The notes under the pieces were generated by a model that made no database searches, was not told the origin of the DNA, and saw nothing but the letters and a program-made list of their open reading frames with translations. Of a stretch of 64,000 nucleotides of DNA, positions 40,763 through 49,545 are shown piece by piece. Source of the stretch: Hymenobacter sp. CRA2. Its GTDB lineage: Bacteria > Bacteroidota > Bacteroidia > Cytophagales > Hymenobacteraceae. How positions within the stretch are numbered: position 1 is the stretch's first letter; the number at the start of each line of letters is the position of its first letter. A program made the translations under genes and the position numbers. Where the stretch lies: positions 248,001-312,000 of the forward strand of contig NZ_MVBC01000001.1 in assembly GCF_002007105.1 (NCBI RefSeq). Reading direction: 5' to 3'.

Positions 40763-40824
40763 ACCCCTATCCGTAAATAAGCCCGCCGCCCCGGCGTTTT
40801 CCCGTCCTGCTTACCCCGCCCGCC

Positions 40825-41325
40825 ATGCCTTACAACGAGTCTGGTCCCAAGCGCAAATTCTATACGCCCGCCGAAGCGCTGCAGAAAATAGCGGCGTTCT
40901 GCGCCTATCAGGAGCGCAGCCACCGCGAGGTAGAAGACAAGCTGCGCAGCTACGGGCTCGACGAAGACGAAGCTGGAGAAATCATGATCCGGCTGGTGCG
41001 CGAAAAGCTGCTCGACGACGAGCGGTACGCCCGTTCCTTTGTGCGGGGCAAGTACCGGCTCAAGAAGTGGGGCCGCCGCCGCATCCGGCTGGAGCTGAAG
41101 CAGCGCGGCCTCTCGGAGTACTGCATCAAGGCCGGCATGAGCGAAATCGACGGCGACGAGTACTACCAGAACCTGAAGGAGCTGCTGGAGAAGAAAAACG
41201 CGCTGGAGAAAGAAAGCCACCCGCAAAAACGGCGGCAAAAACTCACGGCCTACGCCACGCAGAAAGGCTACGAGGGCGACTTAATTCAGGACGCCCTCGG
41301 CGAAGTACTAGGAACAGAACGCTAA
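40825..41325 (+). CDS. recX: RecX, regulator of RecA
   Basis: 166 residues. The family pattern of helical repeats is visible: AFCAYQERSHREVEDKLRSYGLDEDEAGEIMIRLVREKLLDDERYARSFVRGKYRLKKWGRRRIRLELKQRG, then ALEKESHPQKRRQKLTAYATQKGYEGDLI. RecX binds RecA filaments and limits recombination and co-protease activity. The gene is not next to recA. Its length is typical (about 150-170). Confidence 0.93.
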   Translation: MPYNESGPKRKFYTPAEALQKIAAFCAYQERSHREVEDKLRSYGLDEDEAGEIMIRLVREKLLDDERYARSFVRGKYRLKKWGRRRIRLELKQRGLSEYCIKAGMSEIDGDEYYQNLKELLEKKNALEKESHPQKRRQKLTAYATQKGYEGDLIQDALGEVLGTER

Positions 41326-41351
41326 AGCTGCTGACTGCCGCTCGGGCCGGT

Positions 41352-41873
41352 TTAGCCTACCGTGAGGCCAAATTGCCGGGACAGCGCCACAAGCCGCAGC
41401 ATGTCGGGCGGGCCGCTGGGCAAGGGCGGCACTACCAGCGCGCCAGCCGGCTCCGCTTGGGCCCGGAAGAAATTCTCGAAGCCCGCCGGCGTGATGTAGA
41501 GCAGCACCCGGGCGTAGTCGGATTCCAGCCGGAAGCCGTGCTGCCGGCCGCGGGGCAGGTGCACCACGTCGCCGGGCCCGGCCACGAAGGTGGCGTCTTC
41601 CACCTGGTAGCAGATGCGGCCTTCCAGCACGTAGCAGGTTTCGTCTTCGTGCCGGTGGGTATGCAGCGGCGGTTCCATGCCGCGCTGCAGGCACATATCG
41701 AGCAAGGAAAAGGCCCCGCCGGTATCCGCGCCGGTAAGTAGCGGCATGACCAGCGCGCCCTGGTACCACCAGGAATCCGCGGCCCGGCGGCAGCGGTGGG
41801 CCGGTTGGCTACGGGGCATCAGGGTCGTTTCGACAATTTCTACTGCCGGTTCGGTTGCTGCATTGGTTTTCAT
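41352..41873 (-). CDS. Cupin-domain protein
   Basis: 173 residues from the ATG at 41873. A single cupin barrel is clear: GMEPPLHTHRHEDETCYVLEGRI supplies His/His/Glu metal ligands and GDVVHLPRGRQHGFRLES the last His. A metal-dependent dioxygenase or a sugar-/ligand-binding role is possible; the family does not settle it. A short poly-Ala/Glu N-terminus precedes the fold. Its promoter may include GTATTTTCG, a near match to the -7 box, about 30 bases upstream. Confidence 0.85.
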   Translation of the reverse strand: MKTNAATEPAVEIVETTLMPRSQPAHRCRRAADSWWYQGALVMPLLTGADTGGAFSLLDMCLQRGMEPPLHTHRHEDETCYVLEGRICYQVEDATFVAGPGDVVHLPRGRQHGFRLESDYARVLLYITPAGFENFFRAQAEPAGALVVPPLPSGPPDMLRLVALSRQFGLTVG

Positions 41874-42042
41874 AGCGGGTAGGTTGGAACGGAACATTCC
41901 CGAAAATACCGCTACAGCCAGCCTATGGCCAACGCATAAGCATCACATAAAATACTACAAATCAACCAACAAAGAAGCAAATATGGCTTTCGGCGCCTAC
42001 ATGCAGCTGCGGACCCGCATAAATATGTGAGTGTCGGCGGAG

Positions 42043-42675
42043 CTACTGCCGCGGCCCGGCAGCCGGTGCCTCAAGCTGCTGCGTGAGGACGACCCGGCGG
42101 CCGGTCATGGTTTCCAGCATGGGCCGCAGAATCTGCTCGGCGTTGCGCTGCGTCTGGGCCAGAATACCCGACTGCAACGCCGCCCGGCGTACGTTAGCTT
42201 CGGCGTACTTGTAGCTCTCATCCACCAGCTCGGCGTCCTGCCAGAAGCCGTTTTCCACGCTGTATACCTTGCTGCGGCCGTGGTCGACGCGCCAAGTGCA
42301 GAGTTCGGGCTTGGGCAGTGCCACGCGCACCAGCGAGTCGCCTTCGAACACCACATCCGTAGCCTTTACCTGGCGCAGATCCAGGCAGCCCACGGCCTCG
42401 CCGGCCACAATCAGCGCCACCTTGGCATCGGGCAGAAAGCGGTAAGTGCTTTTCTTGTACTCCACGATGTCCTTGAACTGGTAGCGCACCAGCTCCATTT
42501 TGCCCAGGCCTTCGATTTTTTCGAGCACCGTGTTGTGGCTGACCGTTACGCGGGGCGTGGGGTTCAGCGGGTTCAGGTCGCTGAGCGAAGACGAGACTTT
42601 GCGCCACAGAAACCAGCCCAGGGCCAGCAGGAACAGGAGCGGCACCAGACGCCGCAGCAAACGAACGAGGGGCAT
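42043..42675 (-). CDS. DUF4230 membrane-anchored protein
   Basis: 210 residues from the ATG at 42675; an upstream TTG at 42699 is possible. An N-terminal membrane helix (about 7-25, LRRLVPLLFLLALGWFLW) is followed by a soluble domain with HNTVLEKIEGLGKMELVRYQFKDIVEYKKS, DAKVALIVAGEAVGCLDL and a helical C-terminus ending TQQLEAPAAGPRQ. The layout fits DUF4230, of unknown function and common in Bacteroidota and Firmicutes, probably in the periplasm. It lies 32 bases downstream of the ACC deaminase family gene on the same strand. Confidence 0.85.
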   Translation of the reverse strand: MPLVRLLRRLVPLLFLLALGWFLWRKVSSSLSDLNPLNPTPRVTVSHNTVLEKIEGLGKMELVRYQFKDIVEYKKSTYRFLPDAKVALIVAGEAVGCLDLRQVKATDVVFEGDSLVRVALPKPELCTWRVDHGRSKVYSVENGFWQDAELVDESYKYAEANVRRAALQSGILAQTQRNAEQILRPMLETMTGRRVVLTQQLEAPAAGPRQ

Positions 42676-42707
42676 GAAGTCAGGGAAATCAGGCAACAAC
42701 TGCGGAG

Positions 42708-43640
42708 CTATACGGGCCCGGGCGGCGCGGCGCCGAAGCGCTGCTGAAAGCCGGCCCAGCCCTGCAGCCCGCCGGTGTGAATGGCAACTACCGTGCTACC
42801 CCGCGCAAAGTACCCGGCTTCGATTACTTGCAGCGTGCCGGCCAGCAGCTTACCAGTGTACACGGGGTCCAATACGACATGGTGACGCTGGTAAAACGCC
42901 CCGATGAAGACTAGCAGCTCGGCCGAATACTTGGCGTAGCCGCCGAAATGCGCATTGAGGTGCAAGTGGTAGTTGGTATAGCGTTTCCCCACCGCCTGCT
43001 CGGTCAAGGCGTCCACATCGGCGCGCAGGAATTCCGCGCCTTTGAGCGCGGCTACGCCCACCGCCGCCCGGCGACCATCCAGGCCGGTGAGCAGCCCGGA
43101 CAGCGTGCCGCCCGTGCCGCAGGCCACAGCCAGCGCGTCGTAGGCTTCGCCAGCCGCGTCCAGCTCCTGCACCAGCTCGGCGCACCCACGCAGGGCCAGC
43201 GCATTGGAGCCGCCCTCGGGCACCACGTAGGCCGGCCCGAGTTCAGCTAGTAACGCCGCCACGTAGTCCGCTTCGGCACGCTGCCGGTACTCTTCCCGAC
43301 TCACAAAATGCAGCTGCATACCATTGGCCCGGCATTGCTGCAGCGTTGGGCTGAGCGTAGTCGTCGCTTCGCCCCGCACTACCCCGATGGTGCGGAAGCC
43401 TTGCAACCGCCCCGCCGCCGCTACGGCCGCCAGGTGGTTGGAATACGCTCCGCCAAAGGTGAGCAGCGTATCGGCACCTTGCCGTTGCGCCTCCAGCAGG
43501 TTGTACTTGAGCTTGCGCCACTTGTTCCCGGGCAGCTCGGGATGCCGCAGATCGTCGCGCAGCAGCCGCAGCCGCACGCCGCGGCGCTCAGCCACGGGTT
43601 CGGGCAGCTCGAGCAAAACGGGCGGTGGAACGAGGCTCAT
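42708..43640 (-). CDS. ACC deaminase / D-cysteine desulfhydrase family PLP enzyme
   Basis: 310 residues in fold type II PLP family. LPGNKWRKLKYNLLEAQRQGADTLLTFGGAYSNHLAAVAAAG holds the PLP-lysine and the phosphate-binding Asn/His region, and DALAVACGTGGTLSGLLTGL is the glycine-rich loop. Bacteroidota versions are usually annotated as 1-aminocyclopropane-1-carboxylate deaminase, but many act as D-cysteine desulfhydrases; the key residues for the choice cannot be judged here. It degrades a D-amino acid or ACC to a keto acid and ammonia. It follows yfhO after a terminator. Confidence 0.9.
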   Translation of the reverse strand: MSLVPPPVLLELPEPVAERRGVRLRLLRDDLRHPELPGNKWRKLKYNLLEAQRQGADTLLTFGGAYSNHLAAVAAAGRLQGFRTIGVVRGEATTTLSPTLQQCRANGMQLHFVSREEYRQRAEADYVAALLAELGPAYVVPEGGSNALALRGCAELVQELDAAGEAYDALAVACGTGGTLSGLLTGLDGRRAAVGVAALKGAEFLRADVDALTEQAVGKRYTNYHLHLNAHFGGYAKYSAELLVFIGAFYQRHHVVLDPVYTGKLLAGTLQVIEAGYFARGSTVVAIHTGGLQGWAGFQQRFGAAPPGPV

Positions 43641-43642
43641 CT

Positions 43643-43680
43643 TAAAAGCAACAGCGCAGGACCGGAGCCCTGCGCTGCTG
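43643..43680 (-). terminator. Terminator of the YfhO gene
   Basis: CAGCGCAGG (43652-43660) and CCTGCGCTG (43669-43677) form a stem. On the minus strand it is followed by TTGCTTTTAAG. It lies 40 bases beyond the yfhO stop and directly upstream of the next gene. Confidence 0.75.
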
Positions 43681-43718
43681 ATACGAAAACGGAATCGGGC
43701 TCAGCTGGGGGAGCGGCT

Positions 43719-46301
43719 TTACGCGGCCAGCAGCTCGTCTTCAGCAGCCGGCGTGTTACCGGGCGTGGAGCGCTGGCGCAGGGCGTACACCACACCACCA
43801 ATCAGCACCACGAACAGCAGAATGGACGACACCAGCGACACCGTGTTGCCGATGCTGTACTCCTTCGGCTCGAACTTGAAATCGATAGTGTGCTGGCCGG
43901 CCGGAATGGGCAGGGCGCGCAGCACGTAGTTGGCGCGCAGGTGCGGCACCAGCTTGCCGTCGATGTAAGCGTTCCAGCCGTCGGCGTAGTAGATTTCCGA
44001 AAACACCGCGAAGCCGTCCTGCACCGCGTTGGCCTGGTACTTCAGCTCGTTGGGCGAGTAGCTGGTCAGCTTGATGCCGGAGCCCACGGCGTCGTAGCTG
44101 GTCTTGGCCTGCGGGAACTTGCTCACGTCCACCACGGCCGTCGTCACCGGATCGAAGTTGCTGAGCGCGGCAATTTCCTGGTCGGGGTTCTGCACCGGCT
44201 GAATGGTCGTCACAAACCACGCGTTGCCTAGGGCACCAGGGTTCAGCTGGGCCTGCGTCTGGCCGGTCTGCTGGTCGGGCGGGGTGATGACGTAGCGCGT
44301 GTTGAGCATGTTGAGCACGCGCGGGTTATTCTGCGAAATCTGCCGCTCGATCAGCTCCTGGTAGCGGCGCAGCTTGGCCCCATGGTAACCGCCGATGCTC
44401 TTGTGGAAGTACGAAGTCTGAGCCTCGTTGAAGGGGTTGTTCAGGTTCAGCACCCGGAAGTGCAGGGTCTTGTCGGCCAGAATCTGCTCGTCGGCCTTGG
44501 AGGGCACAAACTGCTGGGTCACCGTTTCAGTAGTGAAGTTCGACTCGCCCAAGTAGCGTTTGTCCACCATCCACAGGTCGGCCAGGGTGAGCAGGCCTAC
44601 CAGCGAGGCAGCCGCCGTCAGGGTGAGCTTGCGGCTGAGGTAGAACCACAGCACGCCGGCCGTGGCCACGGTGAAGAAGATGGAGCGGAACACGTCGGTG
44701 CGCATCAGAGCAGCACGGTCCAGGCGAATGGCATCCACCGGGAAGCCGCTCTGCTGCAGCTGCGAGTCGATGGGCGCGGCAAAGTCGCTGCCGAGGCCGA
44801 GCACCAGCGCCAGCAGGCAGAGGCCCGCCGTGATGCCCGTGGCCAGCAGCAGCTTGCGTCGCAGCTCGGCTGTTTCGGGCGTATCCTTCCGGGCGGCGGG
44901 TAGGCCGGCCACCAGCGGCGCGGCGGCCGGAACCTGGGCGCGCAGCACGCGGGCCAGGGCCAGCACGGCCAGCAGCGGCATGGCCAGCTGGGCAATGGTC
45001 AGCGCCATCGACACGGCCCGGAACTTGTTGTAGCCCGGGAAGAAGTCGAACATCAAGTCGTTGAAGGAGGCGAAGTTCTTGCCCCAGGCCAGCACGATGG
45101 ACAGGATGGTGGCCGCCAGCAGCCAGGTACGCGTGCGGCGGTCGGCCACCATCACGCCGAGCACGAACAACAGGCACACCACCGCGCCCACGTATACCGG
45201 GCCGCTGGTGATGGGCTGGTCGCCCCAGTAGGTCGGGATGTTCTGTAGGTATTGCTCCAGCTGCACCGGCGGCACGCCCAGGCCGCTCAGCGCCTTGCCC
45301 GTATTGGAGTCCTCGTCGAGCTTACCCGATGAAGCGCCCCCGTAGTAGTTCGGCACCAGCAGCGTGATGGTTTCCCCGATGCCGTAGCTGTAGGAGAAGG
45401 CGTAGTCGTGGTCGAGGCCCGAGCCACCTTCCTCCGCGGGCGCGGCGGCCGGCTGGCCTGGTGCCGTGGGAGCCGGCGTCTTCAGCTCCGACTTGCCCCG
45501 GATGCTATACTTGCCGTACGAGGCTGTAGTATATAGGCGGCCAAAGCTCACGCCTACCGCCAGCAGGGCACCTACAGCCAGCAGAGCCGTGTTTTTCAGA
45601 AAGTCGGCCATGCGTTTTTCGCGCACGGCAAACACCAGCTCCACGATGCCGAACACCAGCACCAGCAGCAGCAGGTAGTAAGTAATCTGCAGGTGATTGG
45701 CCCGGATGTTCATCGTCAGGCCCAGGGCAAACAGCACCGCCCCGATGAGCCGGTGGCGCCGGAACGTGACCAGCAGCCCCGCCAGCACCAGCGGCGCGTA
45801 GGCCAGGGCGTAAGACTTGGAGTTGTGCCCGGCGGCCAGGATGATGAGGTTGTAGCTGGTGAAACCCACCGCCACGGCTCCGATCAGCGACACCAAGGGA
45901 CGCATGCCCAAGGCCGCGAACAGCAGGTAACCGCAGAACAGGGCCGCAAACAGGTTGGCCACCACCGGCGGCAGCCCCACCGTAAACAAATGGCTCAGAT
46001 ACACCGACATATCACCCGGGAAGCGGGTGCTGATCAGGTAGGTGGGCATGCCCGAGAACATGGAGTTGGTCCACAGGGCTTCCTGCCCGGTTTGCTCGCG
46101 GTAGAGCAGCGCTTCGCGCGCCCCGCCGTTGAACTGCACGATGTCGTGCTGGCTGAGGGTTTTGCCGCCGAACACGATGGGCGAGAAATACAAAACGGCC
46201 AGCAGGAGCAGGAAGGCTACGGCCAGCACGTGCGGCAGCAAACGACGCCACAGGGGCGCGGGCGCCGCGGTAGCCGGCGTCGGCGAAACAGCTGAGGGCA
46301 T
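43719..46301 (-). CDS. YfhO family membrane protein
   Basis: 860 residues from the ATG at 46301. About 12 membrane segments cover the first 550 residues (for example LLPHVLAVAFLLLLAVLYFSPIVFGG and PLVSLIGAVAVGFTSYNLIILAAGHN), and a large C-terminal periplasmic domain follows at about 600-820 (HFRVLNLNNPFNEAQTSYFHKSIGGYHGAKLRRYQELIERQI, then YYADGWNAYIDGKLVPHLRANYVLRALPIPAGQHTIDFKFEP). It resembles the GT-C-type YfhO group, in which the Gram-positive member glycosylates teichoic acid. Here it probably transfers a sugar from a lipid carrier. It has its own terminator and a word-like spacer upstream. Confidence 0.88.
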   Translation of the reverse strand: MPSAVSPTPATAAPAPLWRRLLPHVLAVAFLLLLAVLYFSPIVFGGKTLSQHDIVQFNGGAREALLYREQTGQEALWTNSMFSGMPTYLISTRFPGDMSVYLSHLFTVGLPPVVANLFAALFCGYLLFAALGMRPLVSLIGAVAVGFTSYNLIILAAGHNSKSYALAYAPLVLAGLLVTFRRHRLIGAVLFALGLTMNIRANHLQITYYLLLLVLVFGIVELVFAVREKRMADFLKNTALLAVGALLAVGVSFGRLYTTASYGKYSIRGKSELKTPAPTAPGQPAAAPAEEGGSGLDHDYAFSYSYGIGETITLLVPNYYGGASSGKLDEDSNTGKALSGLGVPPVQLEQYLQNIPTYWGDQPITSGPVYVGAVVCLLFVLGVMVADRRTRTWLLAATILSIVLAWGKNFASFNDLMFDFFPGYNKFRAVSMALTIAQLAMPLLAVLALARVLRAQVPAAAPLVAGLPAARKDTPETAELRRKLLLATGITAGLCLLALVLGLGSDFAAPIDSQLQQSGFPVDAIRLDRAALMRTDVFRSIFFTVATAGVLWFYLSRKLTLTAAASLVGLLTLADLWMVDKRYLGESNFTTETVTQQFVPSKADEQILADKTLHFRVLNLNNPFNEAQTSYFHKSIGGYHGAKLRRYQELIERQISQNNPRVLNMLNTRYVITPPDQQTGQTQAQLNPGALGNAWFVTTIQPVQNPDQEIAALSNFDPVTTAVVDVSKFPQAKTSYDAVGSGIKLTSYSPNELKYQANAVQDGFAVFSEIYYADGWNAYIDGKLVPHLRANYVLRALPIPAGQHTIDFKFEPKEYSIGNTVSLVSSILLFVVLIGGVVYALRQRSTPGNTPAAEDELLAA

Positions 46302-46336
46302 GTAGGGTAGTCGGTAGTTGGTAGTCAGTAGGCTGA
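46302..46336. repeat. Short GTAG-word repeats upstream of YfhO
   Basis: GTAGGGTAGTCGGTAGTTGGTAGTCAGTAGG is a run of degenerate 7-8 base words based on GGTAGT. Only one arm is present, so it may be half of a decayed word hairpin of the type seen at other places in the window. Confidence 0.4.
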
Positions 46337-46470
46337 CCGCGGACGCCCCAGAGTAGCTATGCTGACGGCTGAACAACCACCTTGGGACGCCAGGCCTTGC
46401 GGCAATCAGAGCCCCCCGTCGGGGTTATTCACGGCCGTTCATAGCCAAGCTGCGGGCCATCGGCGGTCAT

Positions 46471-46503
46471 GAAAAAGCCCGGCCGGCACAGGCCAGCCGG
46501 GCT
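46471..46503 (-). terminator. Terminator of the FkbM-DUF4834 operon
   Basis: AGCCCGGC and GCCGGGCT pair across a 12-base loop. On the minus strand the stem is followed by TTTTTCATGA. It lies 21 bases after the DUF4834 stop. Confidence 0.75.
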
Positions 46504-46523
46504 GAAGCCCGAAGGTAGTCCGA

Positions 46524-46811
46524 TTATTTTACTTCCTCGAAGTCTACGTAGTCGCCGCCGCGGAAATCCGCTTTGGGCTGACGTTTGGTCTTGGGCGGCA
46601 CGTAATCCACGCGCACATGGTCCGCGGACTCGGCCGCTTGCTCGTAGCGGGGCGGTGCCTGCCCTTCGAAGGGCGCGCCGAATGGCATGCCGCCGGCCCC
46701 CATTTGCTTTTTTACCAGCGAGGTGAGGGCGTAGCGCAGCAGGTACGGCAGCACCAGGCGCAGCACCCAGAACAGGAGAAAAGAAACAAACAGGAAGGTC
46801 AGGAAACTCAT
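46524..46811 (-). CDS. DUF4834 small membrane protein
   Basis: 95 residues. An N-terminal hydrophobic helix (about 2-25) is followed by a basic segment and a conserved tail PKADFRGGDYVDFEEVK, the hallmark of DUF4834. It is a small inner-membrane protein of unknown function restricted to Bacteroidota. Its ATG overlaps the stop of the FkbM-type gene (TGATG), so the two are translationally coupled. Confidence 0.85.
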   Translation of the reverse strand: MSFLTFLFVSFLLFWVLRLVLPYLLRYALTSLVKKQMGAGGMPFGAPFEGQAPPRYEQAAESADHVRVDYVPPKTKRQPKADFRGGDYVDFEEVK

Positions 46812-47581
46812 CAGCGCGCGGGTTCAGCGTCGGGTTGGAAGTAAAAGTCGCGGTCGGCAGGGCCCATAAGCACAGCCGGCGGACAAGGTACTAACCGCGG
46901 CGAGCCGCTCTGGGTTTCCAGCACGTACGGCCGGTAGCCCAGCTCGGCCAGCAGCTCGGCCACGCGGCGGCGGTTGTCGAGGCCGTTCAGTTCGGTCTGG
47001 ATAAGGGGACGGTGGCGGCGCAACGTGCCTTGCATGTGCCGGAACACTTCGTACTCAAAGCCTTCCACGTCGCACTTGATGAAGTCGAGGCGGTCAAAGT
47101 CGGCCAGTAATTCATCGGGCACGCGCATCTGCACGTCGTAGTACTGCCCATACTGCTCAGTGGGGCTGCTGTCGGCCACCTTGGTCATGCCGTGGTGCAG
47201 CAGGCCGTTGCGGGCAGGCGTACCCATGCGCACGACGTCATTTTTGCCGCCGAGGGCGTAGGGCAACAGCATGAGGTTGTCGTGCCCACTTACCTGCACG
47301 TTGTCTTCCCAGATGCGCTGAAACAGCGGCACCGGCTCCACGGCCAGCACCTTGCCCGCGGGCCCTACCAGCCGCGACAAGGCCACGGAATAGTAGCCGA
47401 GGTTGGCGCCGATGTCGAGGCACACGTAACCGGGCTTTACCAGCTGCTCCAGAAAAAACAACTCGGGGTACTTGGTCTTGCCCCAGCCCAGCCCAACGAG
47501 GCGCAGGTATACGCGGCTGGCGAGGCGGATGTACCGCTCGAAGCCTAGGGTGCCGACCAGGAGTTTGCGCAATGCCTTCAT
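46811..47581 (-). CDS. FkbM family methyltransferase
   Basis: 256 residues. The Rossmann SAM motif VCLDIGANLGYYSVALSRLVGPAGKVLAVEPV is followed by LPYALGGKNDVVRMG, DRLDFIKCDVEGFEYEVFRHM and the C-terminal FkbM segment. It probably methylates a sugar hydroxyl in a surface polysaccharide; the substrate is not evident. A TACCTTTG box at 47589-47596 (minus strand) lies 7 bases before the ATG, hinting at a nearly leaderless transcript. Confidence 0.9.
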   Translation of the reverse strand: MKALRKLLVGTLGFERYIRLASRVYLRLVGLGWGKTKYPELFFLEQLVKPGYVCLDIGANLGYYSVALSRLVGPAGKVLAVEPVPLFQRIWEDNVQVSGHDNLMLLPYALGGKNDVVRMGTPARNGLLHHGMTKVADSSPTEQYGQYYDVQMRVPDELLADFDRLDFIKCDVEGFEYEVFRHMQGTLRRHRPLIQTELNGLDNRRRVAELLAELGYRPYVLETQSGSPRLVPCPPAVLMGPADRDFYFQPDAEPAR

Positions 47582-47588
47582 GTGCCGG

Positions 47589-47596
47589 CAAAGGTA
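47589..47596 (-). promoter_or_regulatory. Candidate -7 box of the FkbM gene
   Basis: TACCTTTG on the minus strand, exactly matching TAnnTTTG, 7 bases upstream of the ATG. No TTG at the proper distance was found. Confidence 0.4.
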
Positions 47597-47611
47597 ACAG
47601 GCCCCGGCTGC

Positions 47612-48382
47612 TTAGCGCACGGCAGCTCGTCGCTGCCGCCACCACGCTACGCCGAGCATAGTCGCTCCCACGCTCAGGCCCAACAGCAGCTCGTTGCCGA
47701 GCAAGGGCAACAGGAACTCGCGCCAGTATTCGGGATGAACCAGAACGGTGCGTGCCATAAGCAGCGATACGGCGGCCGATACCGCAGTGGCCTTGCCGGC
47801 TACCCGCAGGCTCGTGGCTACGGCTTCGGAGGCCCAGAGTACAGGCTGCCGCGCGTAGAATTGCCTGATCAGTGGCACCCAACCCAACAGCTGCAATGCG
47901 AAGATCAATAGGTGTACCGCTGCTTTAGCGCCGAGCCCGCCTGTTGCCCGGTGCTGCATATAACCCGGCACCAATACCAATGCGTAGCTCACCAGCCAGC
48001 TGAACCCTATCAGGCCAACTGCCGCCCACCACTCCGACACCGGCTCATCTGAGCGCAATTGCTTACGGGCCAGCAACCAGGCACTAAGCCCCAGATAGCC
48101 GGCGGCTATTACACTCACCCACGAGTCACCACTAAGCAGCGCTAGGGCCGCCAGCACCATCAGGATGCCGTTGCCGACACCCACGCCGGGACGCCCCGAA
48201 CGGTAATGCGCCACGGCCATCCAGACGCCCACGATAACGAGCAGCAAAACGACCCCGGCCAAAATGCCAAGCAACGCATACAGGTCGCCGTAATCCGGAT
48301 CGGCCCAGGCCAACTGCGGCAAAGCACATAACAAAGCCAGCAGGAGCCAGGATTGTCTTTGGGGCATACGAAGCACTTTCAT
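47612..48382 (-). CDS. Unknown polytopic membrane protein
   Basis: 256 residues from the ATG at 48382. A signal-like N-terminus ends around LAWADP, followed by about six hydrophobic helices (YALLGILAGVVLLLVIVGVWMAV, GILMVLAALALLSG, LIGFSWLVSYALVLVPGY, HLLIFALQLLGWVPLI and two more near the end). The end ARRQRRAAVR-like basic tail probably lies in the cytoplasm. I do not recognise a family; a seven-helix fold without binding motifs is all that can be said. It lies 30 bases upstream of the FkbM gene on the same strand. Confidence 0.7.
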   Translation of the reverse strand: MKVLRMPQRQSWLLLALLCALPQLAWADPDYGDLYALLGILAGVVLLLVIVGVWMAVAHYRSGRPGVGVGNGILMVLAALALLSGDSWVSVIAAGYLGLSAWLLARKQLRSDEPVSEWWAAVGLIGFSWLVSYALVLVPGYMQHRATGGLGAKAAVHLLIFALQLLGWVPLIRQFYARQPVLWASEAVATSLRVAGKATAVSAAVSLLMARTVLVHPEYWREFLLPLLGNELLLGLSVGATMLGVAWWRQRRAAVR

Positions 48383-48419
48383 AGCCCGCAAGATATGGGC
48401 CGGTGGCCGTTCGAGCGAC

Positions 48420-48881
48420 TCAGCGCCGCCCGGCCCGCGCCCACCAGCGCGACACGCCCGCCGCTACCAGCCCCCCAATGGTATACCAGGCCACCGTCAT
48501 CAGCTTGGTTTGGGTGGTACGGTTGCTCGGGCCATTGCCTAGGCCCATGGGGCCCGGCAGCACCACGCCTCCTACTCCGGCCGTTACGCCCAGCGCCGCT
48601 CCGCGCAGCCAGGCATCCCGTCCCGTCCCGACCAGACTGTAGTACAGCCCGTTGACAAGCAGGTCGCCGGCCATGGTGATGTTGTAGGCCGTCTGGCGCT
48701 TGGGCTGCGGCAGCTCAGCCGCCGACAGCAGCTTGCGCAGCCCGCGCATACCCAGAATATCCATGCGGGGCGCATCGGGCGTGGCTTCACGCGCCGCCTG
48801 GTGCACCAGCGTCAGCACGACAGACCCGCTCAGGCCGCTCACCAGGGCCTGCATGGCATCATTGGAAGCAGAGTGTTTCAT
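48420..48881 (-). CDS. Unknown small membrane protein
   Basis: 153 residues. Two or three weak hydrophobic regions: LVSGLSGSVVLTLVHQA near the start, LVNGLYYSLVGTG and GAALGVTAGVGGVVLPGPMGL in the middle, and TVAWYTIGGLVAAGVSRWW at the end. No family is recognised; it may be a membrane protein of the DUF-type common in Hymenobacter. It ends 37 bases before the start of the next unknown gene and may share a transcript with it. Confidence 0.7.
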   Translation of the reverse strand: MKHSASNDAMQALVSGLSGSVVLTLVHQAAREATPDAPRMDILGMRGLRKLLSAAELPQPKRQTAYNITMAGDLLVNGLYYSLVGTGRDAWLRGAALGVTAGVGGVVLPGPMGLGNGPSNRTTQTKLMTVAWYTIGGLVAAGVSRWWARAGRR

Positions 48882-48953
48882 AAAGAGACAGAGATGGTTA
48901 CACCGGCAACAAGGGCCGGCTCTCTATTTTTACGCGAAAATTTTCAAAAGCAC

Positions 48954-48986
48954 TTGCGCGGCATTTCCCTCGCCGCATTATATTTG
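48954..48986 (+). promoter_or_regulatory. Promoter of tRNA-Thr
   Basis: TTG (48954-48956), 22 bases, then TATATTTG (48979-48986), an exact -33/-7 match. The predicted start is about 30 bases before the tRNA. Confidence 0.7.
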
Positions 48987-49022
48987 CACTCCCGTTGAGC
49001 ACATCGGCTCAGCTGGTCAGAA

Positions 49023-49098
49023 GCCTGCTTAGCTCAGTTGGTAGAGCAGCTCATTCGTAATGAGCAGGTCGTTGGTTCGAGTCCAATAGCAGGCTCCA
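49023..49098 (+). tRNA. tRNA-Thr (anticodon CGU)
   Basis: 76 bases including an encoded CCA. Acceptor arms GCCTGCT and AGCAGGC pair perfectly, with discriminator T. The D arm is AGCTCAGTTGGTAGAGC, the anticodon stem CTCAT/ATGAG with loop TTCGTAA gives CGT, and the T arm is GTTGGTTCGAGTCCAATA. A promoter and a terminator frame it, so it is a single-gene transcript. Confidence 0.96.
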
Positions 49099-49100
49099 AA

Positions 49101-49145
49101 CAAATCGGCCCGTTTCCTTTCGGAAACGGGCCGATTTGCGTTTTC
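49101..49145. terminator. Terminator after tRNA-Thr
   Basis: CAAATCGGCCCGTTTCC and GGAAACGGGCCGATTTG form a perfect 17-base stem with a 4-base loop, followed by CGTTTT. Confidence 0.88.
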
Positions 49146-49167
49146 AGACCCGGGAGCGAAGCCCGGC

Positions 49168-49413
49168 TTAGGCGTTGCGCTTGTTCATCGCCTTGCTCAG
49201 CCAGCTGATGCCAGCTGCCAGGGCCAGGCCGCCTACTACTTTTTGCGTGGTGCTGAGCTTGCCCAGCTGGCCGGCGGCCGAGTCGCCAAAGTTTTTCAGC
49301 TGGCCGTTCAGGCCGCTCAGCAGGCCGCCTTGGCCCTGCGGAGCCGATTGCTGCTGGCCTTGGATGTTGCTGCTGCCGTTGCCTTTGAAGTCGGGGGTGT
49401 CTTGGATAGCCAT
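49168..49413 (-). CDS. Small hypothetical protein with Gln/Gly-rich N-terminus
   Basis: 81 residues from the ATG at 49413. The N-terminal half is polar and low-complexity (GNGSSNIQGQQQSAPQGQGG), followed by LNGQLKNFGDSAAGQLGKLSTTQKVVGGLALAAGISWLSKAMNKRNA, with one hydrophobic helix near residues 59-75. It may be a small membrane-associated protein. The longer frame up to 49530 is not supported. I do not know its function. Confidence 0.65.
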   Translation of the reverse strand: MAIQDTPDFKGNGSSNIQGQQQSAPQGQGGLLSGLNGQLKNFGDSAAGQLGKLSTTQKVVGGLALAAGISWLSKAMNKRNA

Positions 49414-49545
49414 GATATTCGGAGTGTGAAGGGTTCTACCATGAGCCGGCGTTGTGCCAGCTGCTGCAGAACTATTCGTAAAACCAAGCGGCGGGGTTAC
49501 AGCAAATTGCGGGTTTGCGCGCTCTGCCACCGGGCTTCTCCTCTC

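Noticed and set aside
49005-49023. GGCTCAGCTGGTCAGA just before tRNA-Thr resembles a D arm, hinting at a tRNA relic
   Set aside because: No matching acceptor, anticodon or T arm is present, and the stretch lies in the leader between promoter and tRNA; similarity of 16 bases is too little.
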